NCBI GenBank assembly: GCA_902651635.1
Contig: CACRSC010000085.1
Span: 43,715 to 107,714, forward strand
Reading direction: 5' to 3'
DNA length: 64,000 nucleotides
DNA from: Mastigamoeba balamuthi
Taxonomy: Eukaryota > Evosea > Mastigamoebida > Mastigamoebidae
Position numbers and translations under genes: made by a program. Shown here in pieces: positions 1-11,124 of this stretch. The notes under the pieces were generated by a model that did not search any database, was not told the origin of the DNA, and saw nothing but the letters and a program-made list of their open reading frames with translations. Each line of letters starts with the position of its first letter. The stretch's first letter is position 1.

Positions 1-15
1 TCCAGTGTGTCAGAA

Positions 16-480
16 TCAGCTCTTTGGCCAGTACACCCTTCTTTGGGTCAGTATCCCGAGGCAGCAGACCATAGTGCCAGGCTTCAGGGGGATGGTCTCC
101 ATGGCATAGAAGGGCTCCTTCCTGTGGCAAAAAATAGGCCACAGTGACTCCACTGACAGCTTTGAGCACGTCTTGAGGCTCTCAGCCAGGAAAGACTGGA
201 GGTCCACCATCTGGCACAGCTGGATAGCCTGGTGGGCAGCAGAATGGTACACAGTGACCTCCAGTGAGTGCCAGATTATCTGGTTGGCGAACTCCAACAC
301 CTTGGTCTGGGCGTTCTCTGCCCTCTCTGTGTTCCAGATGGCAGCAGGCCCGAAGTTGAGAAGGTAGAAGGAGAGGTGAAGGGGCGAGTGCAGGTTGAGT
401 TGTCAGTGGACCTTGTCCTTCTTGGTCAGGTAGCACATGAGAATGCCATCAATGAACCTATTCACCAGGCAATCGATCAT
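16..480 (-). pseudogene. Unrecognised degenerate ORF, about 154 codons
   Basis: From an ATG at 480 one frame stays coding-like down to a stop at 16, interrupted by a single in-frame TGA near 405. The product would be mixed helical, with segments such as LLNFGPAAIW and FANQIIWHSLEVTVYHS, and I do not recognise it. Codon use (CTG, AAG, GAG, CAG) resembles the virus-like block at 19.8-35.2 kb and the transposon genes more than the CG-rich host genes. It may be a fragment of a viral or mobile-element gene. That it is protein-derived is likely; its function is unknown. Confidence 0.35.
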
Positions 481-599
481 GTTCAACACAGTCAAGGAAC
501 ACAGAACTTGATTGTACTGATCTCAGAGACACCCCAGAGTAAGCCCCAACAGGGAATACCGAATCACAGGTGTGAGTAACCAAAAAGGAAAATAGTTAT

Positions 600-2590
600 T
601 GTTAGTAAGCACAAGCCCTCACAGTTAGGTCAAGAGTGGGGGTTCCTGGTTAGCCTCTGACAGGAGCCTGACAGATTTCAGCAGAGACCCCTAGAATTCG
701 AGGAGCTGTGTGATCCACAACATCTGCATCCTGATCATTGGCCAGTGCCGTGGTCGCACTGCTTCCCTAGCACCTACGCCACACCTCCATCATCACCTCA
801 AGCACCAGTGCTGCATCCATGCCCACTTGCGGCCCTTTCCAACTTCTGTTTCAAGAAAGGCAGTAAGCACACAGCACAGTATGGCGCATGCAAGAAGAGA
901 AAGTTCTGCTCTTATAAAAAGAAGCATAAAAAGGGCTGCCTGGGGATCCTCCTCACTGACCCAAGCTGGCCGAAATCTTTTCTATCACTTGAAAGCCAGG
1001 GAGCACAGTATCTAAAACTTGATCACAAAATATCTGATCTACTCTCATTTGGTCATATGAGAATCTACTGAAAAACCACAGGCACTGGTGCCTCTGACCT
1101 GGACTTGATCCCCAGCACTATGGGGGATTCACTCCTCACTTTGCCTTCGTTATTTTGCCAATTCCCAGTGAGAGTATGTGTATTACTCAGAAGATTCCCA
1201 AGAACTCTAAATCACACTAACAGATGAGCAGTCCCTCTGTTACAGAAGCTGTCACTACTGATTGACATGTGCCTTCTCCATCGAGCAGTTGCCTCAGGGC
1301 ACTGTTTTGGGTGCCCTGGTGTGCAAATCCCCTGGTTATGCATGAAAGAGTGCTATCTTGCCACTGAACATGAGTTCTGTGCTGATTCTGTCCATAATTC
1401 TGCTTATATAGTGTTTTCAGCAATGAAATCAATTGTTGACACTGCGAATTCTTATTTTTCATTCCTAATGAAGTTTTCCATGCACAGGTATCATAGCAGC
1501 TGATCTCTGAGGCAGGCATGCCACCTGCCTAGGTGATATTAATGCTTATGCTTCTGCTTCTCTGTAGTCAGCAGCTTAAAAGCTGTTATCCTTCACATGT
1601 ATCCCTGCATGCTTACCTGCTCATGCTGTCCAAATGAAGTCAATCTTGCTTAACAAATGTGCCAACTCCTGCACAGGCACATATGAACACATACATACGA
1701 ACTCAAAATATAAGTTGTGACTATCTAACTCCAGTAATGGGAATGTAATCAATTAAGGTGCTTATCAAATGTATTACAATAATCATCTATCAGTCATTTT
1801 AAGATACTCTTTAAGTCTTCAAATCTCAAACAAAACTATGCAAATGATAACATCTTAAATACACGGTATTTAAAGAGTTGCAAGGATATAAACACGATTT
1901 TGTCTTATTGAAGAACAATGCTGCAGAGCTGTTAAACTGAAATTATGGTTTATTTTAACAGTGGTACTGTTAGAGAAATTGAAAGTAGTAGAGTATAGTG
2001 AATTTATAATCTGAGAAGATTCACTATTAGTATATGCATCAGATTTATACATTATTCAATCATATATCAAAGTCAGAGATAATGCATCATTTTCTGTTAT
2101 ATGATACTTCTGAGATGAATGCATGGTTCTGGAAAAAGATACACTTAATATGAATCATTCTGTATGTATGACGTTTTTTTGCAATGGGGTCAATTGTGAG
2201 CAGATCAAGATTTCCAATAGTATTAAGCAGAATTTGACTCACTATGGATGAGTATTGCAGCAGATGGGCCTCTGAGAACACACTATCAGTCTGTGCAGTA
2301 TTAATATTCATACTTCTGGCCAGCAGGCCAGGCTGTCGGCCCCTGGCAGGTCGCTCATGCAGCAGTGATCACATTCATTGGGACGCTGAAGGGGGTCTCC
2401 CCGCGAGGGCATGCCCCTTCGATCAGATATTTTGCGCCGCTGATATTAGTACTTTTCCTCAGATATTTTGTGCTTTTCCGGCCGGTGGGTGCGACCCATT
2501 GACTGACTTTTAGGTGGCTAGGGCAGGTCTATCAATATCTCTGTATCAATGGGGCGTAATAGATAGGATTTCTCCTAAAATCTGTTTAAC
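600..2590. other. Non-coding stretch, no gene recognised
   Basis: Short ORFs occur on both strands but none is coding-like or conserved with anything else in the window. The part from about 1,600 to 2,300 is strongly AT-rich. A GC-richer patch at 2,320-2,480 precedes the methyltransferase gene and could be promoter or 5' UTR, but I see no definable element. Confidence 0.5.
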
Positions 2591-2678
2591 CTAAGTGACC
2601 AAAATGACATCACAAGATATTGTTCGGACAAATAACGCGATTGTATTGAAGGACTTTCTCTTTCTTCACCAGGGTAAG

Positions 2679-3551
2679 ATGAGAAGGAAAATTGTGATAA
2701 CTCTAGCCGCTTTTGGAGCAGTGACCGTGATGCTGTGGATCACGAAGCAGACGGCCGACTCCACAATTCCTTCTCAGCAGCTTAGCTATAGCAGAGTGAT
2801 GCGACCGCCATTCTCGCAACCGTGTTCGTGGCCAAACGGCGAGACGATCATGGAACGTCTGAAAACGATGGGATCACCTCTGGCAGCATTAACTACTGCT
2901 TCCGAGCTCGAAGCGATTGCGCGGGCCGAGACAACGCGCCAGCGGCAACTACTACTACACAAGATCAACAATAAGCTCGAGCCCGGCGAAGGTCATTCTG
3001 GAGGTAGCAGCGAAGAATCGCTTGCGTATCTCTCCTTGGGTGGTGCCCTGCAGCCACGAGTGCTATGCGAGGTTGGAATCAACATGGGACACTCGATGAG
3101 TACCTGGCTCGCATCGGCCGATGTGTGCTCTATCCAAGTCTACGCTTTCGACATCGGACAACATGCGGCAATTTCGAAGGTGGTTGACCTCTGGAGGGCC
3201 GTGCTTCCAGAGGGTCACTTCGTCATGACAATCGGCGACTCGACCACAACACTTCCCGCGTTTCTCGCTCGTGTAGGTCCCATGTGGCGGGCATGCGAGT
3301 TATTTCACGTCGACGGCGGCCACGAGGGTGACGTGCCGAGTATAGACATCCACAATGCCGTCAAGCTCACGGCACCCGGAGGTGTGGTTGTCGTTGACGA
3401 TACTCCGTGTAACCCTCAGTGGTGTAACGCCCCCTCAAAAGCATTTGTTGCTGCCATCAGCGAGGGTCTCCTCGTTTGCCCTGTGATGATCCCTCTGGAC
3501 CCCAGTAAACCGAACTATCGCGGAACCTCCTGGGCAATAGTTGCTGTGTAG
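2679..3551 (+). CDS. Membrane-anchored class I SAM-dependent methyltransferase
   Basis: The 290-residue protein begins with a basic stretch (MRRK) and a hydrophobic segment (residues about 5-20), a type II signal anchor that suggests Golgi or ER localisation. The catalytic part shows the Rossmann signature of the Methyltransf_24-like families. Motif I is CEVGINMGHS (glycine-rich SAM loop), an acidic strand end follows in YAFDIG, then HVDGGHEGD and GGVVVVDDT. The substrate cannot be read from the sequence; related enzymes often methylate sugars or small molecules. An in-frame ATG at 2,604 would add 25 residues. A pyrimidine-rich tract ending in CAG just before 2,672 could instead be a splice acceptor, so the 5' end is uncertain. 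The frame is intact and CG-rich, unlike the nearby repeats, so it is probably a functional host gene. Confidence 0.75.
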   Translation: MRRKIVITLAAFGAVTVMLWITKQTADSTIPSQQLSYSRVMRPPFSQPCSWPNGETIMERLKTMGSPLAALTTASELEAIARAETTRQRQLLLHKINNKLEPGEGHSGGSSEESLAYLSLGGALQPRVLCEVGINMGHSMSTWLASADVCSIQVYAFDIGQHAAISKVVDLWRAVLPEGHFVMTIGDSTTTLPAFLARVGPMWRACELFHVDGGHEGDVPSIDIHNAVKLTAPGGVVVVDDTPCNPQWCNAPSKAFVAAISEGLLVCPVMIPLDPSKPNYRGTSWAIVAV

Positions 3552-3559
3552 AAAAGGCC

Positions 3560-5780
3560 TTTCCGCACACTGAGCCAATCCAGTGAAGAGCAATTGTTGT
3601 TGACTGAGCTTTCGAGATGTCGCACTTCGATAACAAAGAGATGGGGCTTTGTTTATAGTATCTGTTTTTTCTTTCTACATGAGCCGCAGGGCTCCAGAGG
3701 AGAGACAAGAGCAATCCCTCTCTCATCTGTGGTAGGTTGCGGAAATCGGAAGATCTCAGACGTCGAACTGCGGTAGGCCTATGCTGCCGCACTCTACGCA
3801 TAAGTGTCACAATGAACTACAGCACCTTTGTCCTTGCGTAAGTGCTCACGGGCAGCCTTGTGGCACGAGACGCTGTGCTGGTCGCCCCCAGGCAATTTAC
3901 TGTGCGCGGGGTGGATGTCAGAGCCGGTCCTGGGGTGCGGGCATGTGGGCATGTGTGCGAGCGTACCAGCTTGGGCGAGATGGCGTGCAGGAGCTGCAAG
4001 GCGATGAGGGACCCACACTCGTGACCGGTGACGTGATGAGTATACTGTTTGTTGTTTTTTCCCTTGGATGGGGTCTTTTTGTTGAGCTTGACCCCCAGAA
4101 ACGGGTTAAGAAGAGCTCGTTGATTTCTTAAAATCACACAGAGACCACTGTGATGACATAACGGTCTGAATAAACTGGGATACAATCAATTTAACCCATT
4201 CTTTACTACAAAAAACTGAGCTTTGTACTCTACCAGAATGGTTCGCCGTGGTTGCTCTATCTCTTTCGTTAGTAAGTACAACTGTCCTTCAATCAGTCTT
4301 ACTAGGCGTGCATATAGCTATGATTGCAGTTATGACAGCAGCTGTTGCTCTGAGGCAGTTAAGGCAGATTCAGCAGCTACCCACTGAGACTTCGCCTCAG
4401 CTACTTCAATACTGCCCAAAGAGATTGGTTCCCTGCAGTCACAGCAGATGCCCGATGGCTATTACTACTGTCAGCCATTACCTGGGATTGATCATGTTTA
4501 TATTGTAGGACTCACACGTCGTATGGACTGCAGAAAGTGCATGATAGCATTGCTACACTTTTTGGGATGGTCGGTCGTATTCTTCAACATCTTAATGAGT
4601 CTGAACAAATTACTGCACATGAATCATTGAACATTTCAGGTCTGCATTTCAATATTACAGAACAGATACTGAGCTCTTGCTCTTCTTCAGAATGGGCTTG
4701 CTGAAGCTGTGCTCATCTCAGCCCCTTAGAGGCATAAAGGCAGTCAATAACTGTTGAAAATATGGATATTTTAGAGCCACAACATGTCAATTTTCTGCTT
4801 TTGAGAAGTGGGATTGCAAGCTCTGAAGTGTGTTTCAGAAACTGAAGGCATTCTCCTAAGATTGACAAATAACAGTCCAGGCTTAACTGTGTAAGAGCTG
4901 GCACAAAATGGGATTGCTAGTCAGGAACTGGAAGATTGGGCTAATGAGTTCTCAGAATGCAGTCTTTCTTGGTTCCCTGATCGGGGAACCCAGCATGTGC
5001 TTTTACCATGATTTATATGAGAGGAGCTCACACTGTGAATGCACACAAGAAATAAGTCAAATGACAATGGTGGGTTTCTTGAAATCGGGTTAATGAGAAT
5101 AATTAAGAAATTCCTGAAGAGGAGGAAGAGGCACCTAGGACACAGGCCAAACTCACTCTACTCAAACCCCTGTCTGATCTTGTGGCTGCTCTCTTATGCC
5201 TTACTCTCCCACGCAATGTTAGCATTCTCATCATGCACATACGAACCCAGGATTTAGCTGTTCAGGGCCATTTCTCAGCGAAAAATATGCGTGTTTTGGC
5301 ACAAAAATATTCGTGTTTTCAACAGATAAGCCTTCTTGCTCCTTCTCAGAATTTTGCAGGAAAAATCACCTGCGCATCATCATTAACAATAACTTATTAT
5401 TTTAAAGAAGAACTACAGGCATCTTCAACATGAATATACCTCTGAAAATAAGTACACACTCATTTCTGGATATTTTTCCTGCTGAATAGCCAATATCAAT
5501 GGAATGCAACAAAATACAGAACAAACTGAAGTACTTTTCAGTGTAGCAGAGATTATTGCATAGCAGTATTGTACAACATTGTGTCCCGTGGCGAGGATTT
5601 TTTTGTACACTTGTGGCGAAAATCTGAAGGAAAAAGTGTGTCTTTGTTGAGTCTGGTGTGTGGTGAGGCGGTCACTTTGGGGCCGGTGGTATGGTGTAGT
5701 GTTGCCCGGCACAGGCCCCTAGTGCTCGGCCTGTGGGGGAAGAGTACAATGTGTGTGTGTTATGGAAAACAAAAGACTGT
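3560..5780. other. Intergenic stretch, weak ORFs only
   Basis: I find no gene I can support. A CG-rich patch at 3,790-4,030 is open on both strands and could be an exon or a promoter-linked segment; no domain is visible. A plus-strand ORF at 4,248-4,508 starts with a hydrophobic stretch (residues about 1-30) but has no supporting context. The rest is AT-rich. Confidence 0.4.
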
Positions 5781-5787
5781 GGGGGAC

Positions 5788-6755
5788 TTAAAGGAGGCAG
5801 TTGTGGAGACTGAATGCAAACCAGGCCAGGGCGTCCTGCTGGTCTGTGCCATCACGAAAGGGGGTCATGAGTGCCACGAAGAGGCACTTGACATGGGTGA
5901 AAACGGTCTTCACATGGCCCCTGTGGTTCTTGATCACCTTGTAGTATGCGTGGCGCTCTGCTGTCAGCACGGCAGTGCCGCATGCTGCTGCACCATGCCC
6001 CTCTTCACGGGCGTGAGGTAGTTCAAGAGCCACTTGGGGTGGGCAATGTGGTCACGTGGCCAGCCATAGTGCCCATCCACCATGATAACGTTGTTGTGCA
6101 TGTTCGCCTCCCACCAGTCTCGCATTGTCTTGATGAACTCCCCATTGTAGTACTTGGGTGAGTACCCACCCCAGACGCACTCGACATGCCCGTGGCCTGA
6201 AACAAGGATCTGGTAGCACTGTCCAGGGCCGTTTAGTTTGAAACTCCACGCCAAATCTCGGCGCAAAACCGAAAAAATGGGGGCCGGAGTGAGAAGATGT
6301 GTTCTCAGTGCCGGGAAGGAATTTAGGCCAACCGTGCAGACACCAGTGAGTGGGAAGTCCACTGAGTCGGCCCACGCCATCGTTCCCTGGACTGGTACTG
6401 GGAAGTTGATAGTCTCGACCTCAACTTGGCACTGCTCGAATGTCTGGAGAGTGATGTGGCTTTTGCCCCACTCTGCAAGGACGTCGTGGATCTTATGCAC
6501 GTTGTGAGTGAGCGTCTTTGGGTTAAGAGGCATCCAGTCCACAATCTGGTCGTGGAGCTTCTTGTATGCCAAGTTGTACTTGTCTTTGTAAATGGCCACA
6601 TAAAAGCTCTTGCAGACAAAGCTACGGGGCGGATTCTCAGCCCAGAGGTGCAGCTTCTTGCTGTGGACGTAGGCCACGATCTCCTCGAGGACATCACAGG
6701 TAATGGAGCACTCAAGTGCCCTTCGGATGCCCGGGGCACTCAATGGCTTGGCCAT
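5788..6755 (-). pseudogene. DDE transposase (DDE_Tnp_4/IS5-like), frameshifted
   Basis: From the ATG at 6,755 a 250-codon frame runs to about 6,000, where a one-base shift moves the reading to a second frame ending at 5,788. Joined conceptually, the protein is about 320 residues. It has the spacing of an RNase H-fold DDE transposase: first acidic region WADSVDF, a central strand region WSFKLNGPGQCYQIL, second acidic region MVDGHYGW, and a terminal LTAER...NHRGHVKTVF helix where the last carboxylate normally sits. The N-terminal 120 residues could be DNA binding. I see no terminal inverted repeats around it and it differs from the Harbinger-like transposase of copy B. Family assignment is from motif pattern only. 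Confidence 0.6.
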
Positions 6756-6779
6756 TTTTAGTTTTCACCATGATTGCGA

Positions 6780-7620
6780 AAAAAATCTTTTCCACGGGAC
6801 GCATTGTACTCTTTCACTACTCATCTCCTGATAACTATGAAGATGATTGAAATACCTGTCTTAATGCAAGAGATCTCTTCCACCATATATCTTCCTTCTT
6901 ACTTGCTCTTCTCTCACATTTTTCCGGACCTAAGAGCATATTTTCTCACTGTTGAGTTATCTTCTTCCTTTTCCCATAGTTACTTCCAGAACTCACCTTA
7001 AATTATGTTATTAAGTCACTCTTGTGGCTAGCTGTCTGAATTGGCTACTACTGCTGCTCAACTCTCTTTATTGCTTCATAATATAAGATAAATATTAGTG
7101 CTAAAGACAAAGTTATTTAGTTTAATACTCAAATCTGTACTACATGCATTTGTTCTTCCAGCTTTCATCTGACTTCATGCAGCAGTTCTGTCTGTCACTA
7201 TCAGAGCAGACCTCTTTCCCCCAGATGTTCCATTTCACTTGGAAATCAGATAGAGAAGCAGAGAAAGGCCAAACCATACTGCTTCAACTTATGTAACTTC
7301 ATGCAGAGTAATCTGCAGATATTTGATCTTATGGGCAGTTGCCATCATATATTATGAGTCGTACATCAATTATTTCTGAATCCTTCTCAGATCTTCTGTT
7401 TCTCCATGGCCATGTACAGTCAGTCATGAGATGATAATGATGATGAAAATATTATTTCCTACTTTACATAGTGTGATAAACATAATTGTTAAGCACTGTG
7501 CAGTCATCTTCTTTGAGGATGAGCATGATTTCCCCCTGGAGAAATCATTGCATGTCCTCCCATGATGACATAAATTGTTGGTAAACTCCAATGGTTTGGT
7601 GATTAAAGTGAAAATTCTCA
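6780..7620. other. AT-rich non-coding stretch
   Basis: No coding-like ORF, RNA gene or repeat is recognisable here. It separates the isolated DDE transposase from Harbinger-like copy A. Confidence 0.5.
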
Positions 7621-7699
7621 GGTGTGGGGGGAAAAGGGGATGGGGGGGCAGGGGAAGGAAAAATGCACTGTCATTTGTCTGAAGCCCATATGAAGGGCT

Positions 7700-8208
7700 T
7701 CAACAATGGTTGTGAACATCACTGGGTGCTGCTGCTGGTGCAGCACCCCCTGTGTCCAGGGATACCCAAATCTGAGAAAGGGGAAAACGTGAGAAGGGAA
7801 AGAAACACAACAAGAGAGGGACAGAGTACCCCCCCAAAGTCATCTCCACCTCAGTCAATTCGGGGATGGGCAAGTCTTTCTTTCCCACCTGCCATGAATT
7901 GTGGCAGTTCTGAAGGGGACACAAACGTCAGTTATGGGGAATAGGAGAGAAATAAGGGGAAAAGGGTACGGGGGATTAAGAGGATTAAGATTGAAGGGGA
8001 AAAGGGGAGGGAACATGTACCTTCAGGTCCTTGACATCGTGCCACATGACAGGCAGCACCCATGTGCACAGCTGCCTATCCATGGGTTCCCACTTAAAGT
8101 TGGGGCTGTACAGCACAGCCATGTACTCAGTGACAGCCCACAGCAAGATGTGAAGATTGGATCTTTTCCATGGTCATGCTGCCCCAGCAGAGAACAGCAG
8201 CACTGCAT
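7700..8208 (-). pseudogene. Harbinger-like partner gene, exons 1-3 remnant (copy A)
   Basis: Three blocks match the partner gene of copies B and D in order. Exon 1 encodes the EYMAVLYSPNFKW region (about 8,035-8,150). Exon 2 encodes KKDLPIPEL (about 7,870-7,925). The start of exon 3 encodes VSLDTGGAAPAAAP (about 7,715-7,765). Introns with GT and AG ends lie between them. Stops and frameshifts interrupt exon 1, and everything after exon 3 is missing. The family is described under the copy B and D genes. Confidence 0.6.
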
Positions 8209-8529
8209 GCACAGAGGGAGGCAGGGGGGGGCGGGGGGGCAGAAGAGGGCGCAGCAGCCATGACTGGCTGACAGGAGATGAAGGGCAGGTGTTAAGGGAA
8301 GAGGTGAGTGTTTAGTGTGGGCTAAGAAAAAACTGAATAAGTGCGTAGTGTTATCATTTAATCGTTTTCTGCGAATTAATTGAGAAAATGATAACGTCAG
8401 ATCACGTCAATAACGTCATTCACTCTATGCGTATAAAACGCATATTGCACTATGTGCACATTTATTCGCTAAATATGCATTAAGTGCATACATACTACAT
8501 TCGCAATACTCGAAAAAATACAGCCACCA

Positions 8530-8776
8530 ACATGATAAACTTCCAGATCAGCCTCATTATTGCTGCAAAAAGAGCCAGGCAGCAGTGCCTCCTACACAGG
8601 CTGCACAAGTCCATTGCCAAAGCATGCTGGGGGTACCCTGTCCAATTCCTGGAACGAGAGTATTTCAGTGCTATGGAGGGCCAGACATCCACTTCAAGAA
8701 GCTGAAGGACCTGCTGGGCCTGCTACTGGACTCCAAATGCTATGAAGTGCTTGCTTCTGAGGGATCCCGGCCTTGA
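8530..8776 (+). pseudogene. Harbinger-like transposase exon 1 remnant (copy A)
   Basis: The sequence matches exon 1 of the minus-strand transposase in copies B, D and E. It shares the conserved IIAAK.ARQQ.LLH.LHKSIAKA.WGYPVQFLE block followed, after a frameshift, by a FKKLKDLLGLLLDSKCYEVLASE helix. It stops at about 8,776 and unrelated sequence follows, so the catalytic exon is absent. Confidence 0.6.
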
Positions 8777-8779
8777 AAC

Positions 8780-9261
8780 CCGTTTTTAGCTTTTCGTTCC
8801 ATGATTGGTCTGTACGGCTGTTGTTGTACCCATCGTGCTTTTCTCCTTCACCATCAATCTGAAACATAAACAGAGAATCACTCTTCTGAAGGTGCCATAA
8901 AGATGCAAGAAGTCCTTGTAGATCAACCGGAATCTAAGAATGATCTGGGAGTTTGTCCAAAAAAGAAGAGAACAAACCTTCATAATATAATCCTCTGAAC
9001 AATGAAGAATTTTCATTGCTGACCTAATCTGGCCAGAGGCATTTTATTTCTATCTCAGTTGTGAAAGGTAAAAAGAAGAAGAAGAAGAAGAGAATAATTT
9101 CGTACTGAATGAAAGGAATCAACTTTCTGCTTGTGCAGTGCACCGGAACTACAATCCGTGACAACTTGTCAAATGATCTGCAATGAACTGAAACTGCCCA
9201 TCATGGACTGAGGAAATGGCCTTCACTTGCAATGTTCTTGTGTTGATGATTTCCTGATTAT
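8780..9261. other. Non-coding spacer between copies A and B
   Basis: There is no coding-like ORF. A short GAA-rich run sits near 9,070-9,090. The stretch ends at the ATT target duplication of copy B. Confidence 0.45.
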
Positions 9262-9264
9262 ATT

Positions 9265-9283
9265 AAACATATGGTCATCGCTG
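9265..9283 (+). repeat. Left terminal inverted repeat of copy B
   Basis: AAACATATGGTCATCGCTG is preceded by the ATT target duplication. It matches the left end of copy D at 18 of 19 positions. Confidence 0.8.
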
Positions 9284-9674
9284 CGACTTTTGTGCATGGA
9301 GCAATAAATCTTTAGCAATGTTTTTTCAGTGCTAATTTAGCACTTCAATCGCTAATTTTGCGCTGAATTTGGTGCTTAATAGTGCTACATTGCTAAAGCC
9401 GATTTTAGCACTACATGAGACCTAAATTCAGCGTTATTGCTATTTTTTTACTATTGCTATGCATCGCTTCAATCGCTACTAGTGCAAATATTTGTGCTAG
9501 TAGCGATTGTAGCACTAATGTAGCGATGCATTTCCATCGAATGCATCGCATGTAGTGCTACCAATCGCATGTAGTGCAATTTCAGTGCATTTAGTGCATT
9601 TAGTTGCATTTGCGATTATTCATCACTGAGCTCTCAGTCATATTTTTCGAAGTCAAACCTCTGTTATGGCTTTT

Positions 9675-10842
9675 TCACTGTTGTGGTCTGGGAAACCAGG
9701 CCTCCCTGGGAATACGGTGCAGGGGGTTCTCACTGAGGTACCAGGCATCTAGGTTCGTGATGATTGTGATGGCTGACCTCAGCAGGTCATTGCTCATCAC
9801 CTTCTTCCCCTTGAACTTCTTACCCACAATGTTCAATCGGGGGCATGAAGCCCAGGTAGTGCTCGACCCTTCTTCTCCAGCGCCGGTGAACACGGTTCCA
9901 CTGGCGTTCGAACCTGGTGTACTTGAGTGCAGTTGTCCTTCGCCTTCAATTGACAGAGTCAAACAGAGAGGCGTGCTTGAAGGGGGTCAGGAGCTCACTG
10001 CTTGGGACTGACATAGGCATTGTCAGCCAGCAGTCGTGTCCCTTGCAGTTCCCTGTGTGGAGCTGAGCCCTGCCAGATCTTAAGGTCGTGGCGAACCCCC
10101 TTGTACAACCCTTGAACGTCCATGGGGATGCCCTGGTTGTTGACCACCACTGGATCTTGACCACGTGCCCCTTGTACTTGCCGTTGTAGAACTTGTCCTG
10201 CTTCTTGCTGGGCCGTGAGATGTCAATGGCCTTGACATCCACAGACCCGTGGATTGTATGAGACCAGGGTGGAGGAAGCCTGTTTGCCTGAGAAGTCCGG
10301 GCATTCCAGACACTCTGTGCGTTTTACGAAAATTAGTTATCAGGTTGATGCATTTATAAAAGCAGTTGAATTGATAAATACACGTTTTACATTTTTAGAA
10401 TAAATTGGCAAACGGGTACATGCGTGCCCTATTAATTATCAATTGATTAATAATGAATTGATACTGATTTCATTTAGAAGAATAAAATTGTGTTGAGTTA
10501 TTATTTTAAGTGGGCCTTACCTCCATCTCGTTGACATGCTCTGCCAGGTAGAGCCTGCATCGAGCCATCATGCGTCGGAAGTTGCTTGGGTTGGGAGCCT
10601 CCAGGGATGTCTCAGAGGCAAGCACTCCATAGCACTTGAAGTTTTGCAGCAGGTCCAGCAGGTCCCCCAGCTTCTTGAAGGGGGTGTCTGATCCTCCCTC
10701 CGTAGCACTGAAATACCCGTTCCAGGAATTGGACAGGGTACCCCCAGCGTGCTTTGGCAATGGACTTGTGTAGCTTGTGCAGGAGATGCTGCTGCCTGGC
10801 TATTTTTGCAGCAATGATGAGGTTGTCCTGGGACTTGACCAT
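9675..10842 (-). pseudogene. Harbinger-like DDE transposase, two exons, decayed (copy B)
   Basis: Exon 1 (10,521-10,842) starts at an ATG and ends at a clean donor (GAG then GTAAGG). Exon 2 starts at 10,314 after CAG, in phase. Exon 1 encodes a helical N-terminal region shared by copies A, D and E. Exon 2 carries the catalytic domain: SVDVKAID with RPSKKQDKFYNGKYKGH after it, then VRHDLKIWQ, LADNAYVSPK, LTPFK and a terminal RRWRRRVEHYLGF helix. This is the order found in HARBI1/DDE_Tnp_4 transposases, with Asp, Asp and a late Glu. At least three frameshifts (about 10,150, 10,060 and 9,950) and several stops break exon 2. It is the only copy in the window that retains exon 2. Confidence 0.65.
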
Positions 10843-11120
10843 GTTGGTTGGCTGGGTTTTGGTGAGTAGGTTGGCTGGGCTTTTGGCGAGTGCAGCAAGT
10901 GTAGCGATGTATGCACTGAATGCATATTTAGCGAATTAATGAGCTACAAGCACAAAATGTGTTTATGTGCATGCAGTGCGTGACGCGATTGATGTGATTT
11001 GACGTTGCTGATTTTTCTCGGTTTTTCACTAAAAATCGATTCATATGATGATGCACTTAGCCTGATTTTTCCAGACACCTAAAAACACTCCCTTCTCCCC
11101 TGTGCATCTGCTCTCATCTC
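10843..11120. promoter_or_regulatory. Divergent promoter region of copy B
   Basis: About 280 bp separate the two divergent genes of the element, and the same arrangement recurs in D (44,602-44,891) and E (48,678-48,940). It is AT-rich near 11,020-11,050 and conserved between copies. No TATA box can be assigned with confidence. That it drives both genes is inferred from position. Confidence 0.4.
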
Positions 11121-11124
11121 TCAC

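Larger units (their letters stand above)
7690..8776 (-). mobile_element. Harbinger-like element copy A (fragment, inverted)
   Basis: This fragment carries the divergent two-gene core seen complete in copy B, but reversed: partner-gene exons 1-3 read leftward and transposase exon 1 reads rightward. Neither terminal inverted repeat is present, and the last three exons of the partner gene and exon 2 of the transposase are missing. GTGC and GCAC replace most of the GCGC seen in copy D, so the copy looks old and CpG-depleted. Confidence 0.65.

Noticed and set aside
9895-9920. A tRNA T-arm (GGCGTTCGAACC)
   Set aside because: No matching acceptor or anticodon stem surrounds it; it is part of the decayed transposase exon 2.
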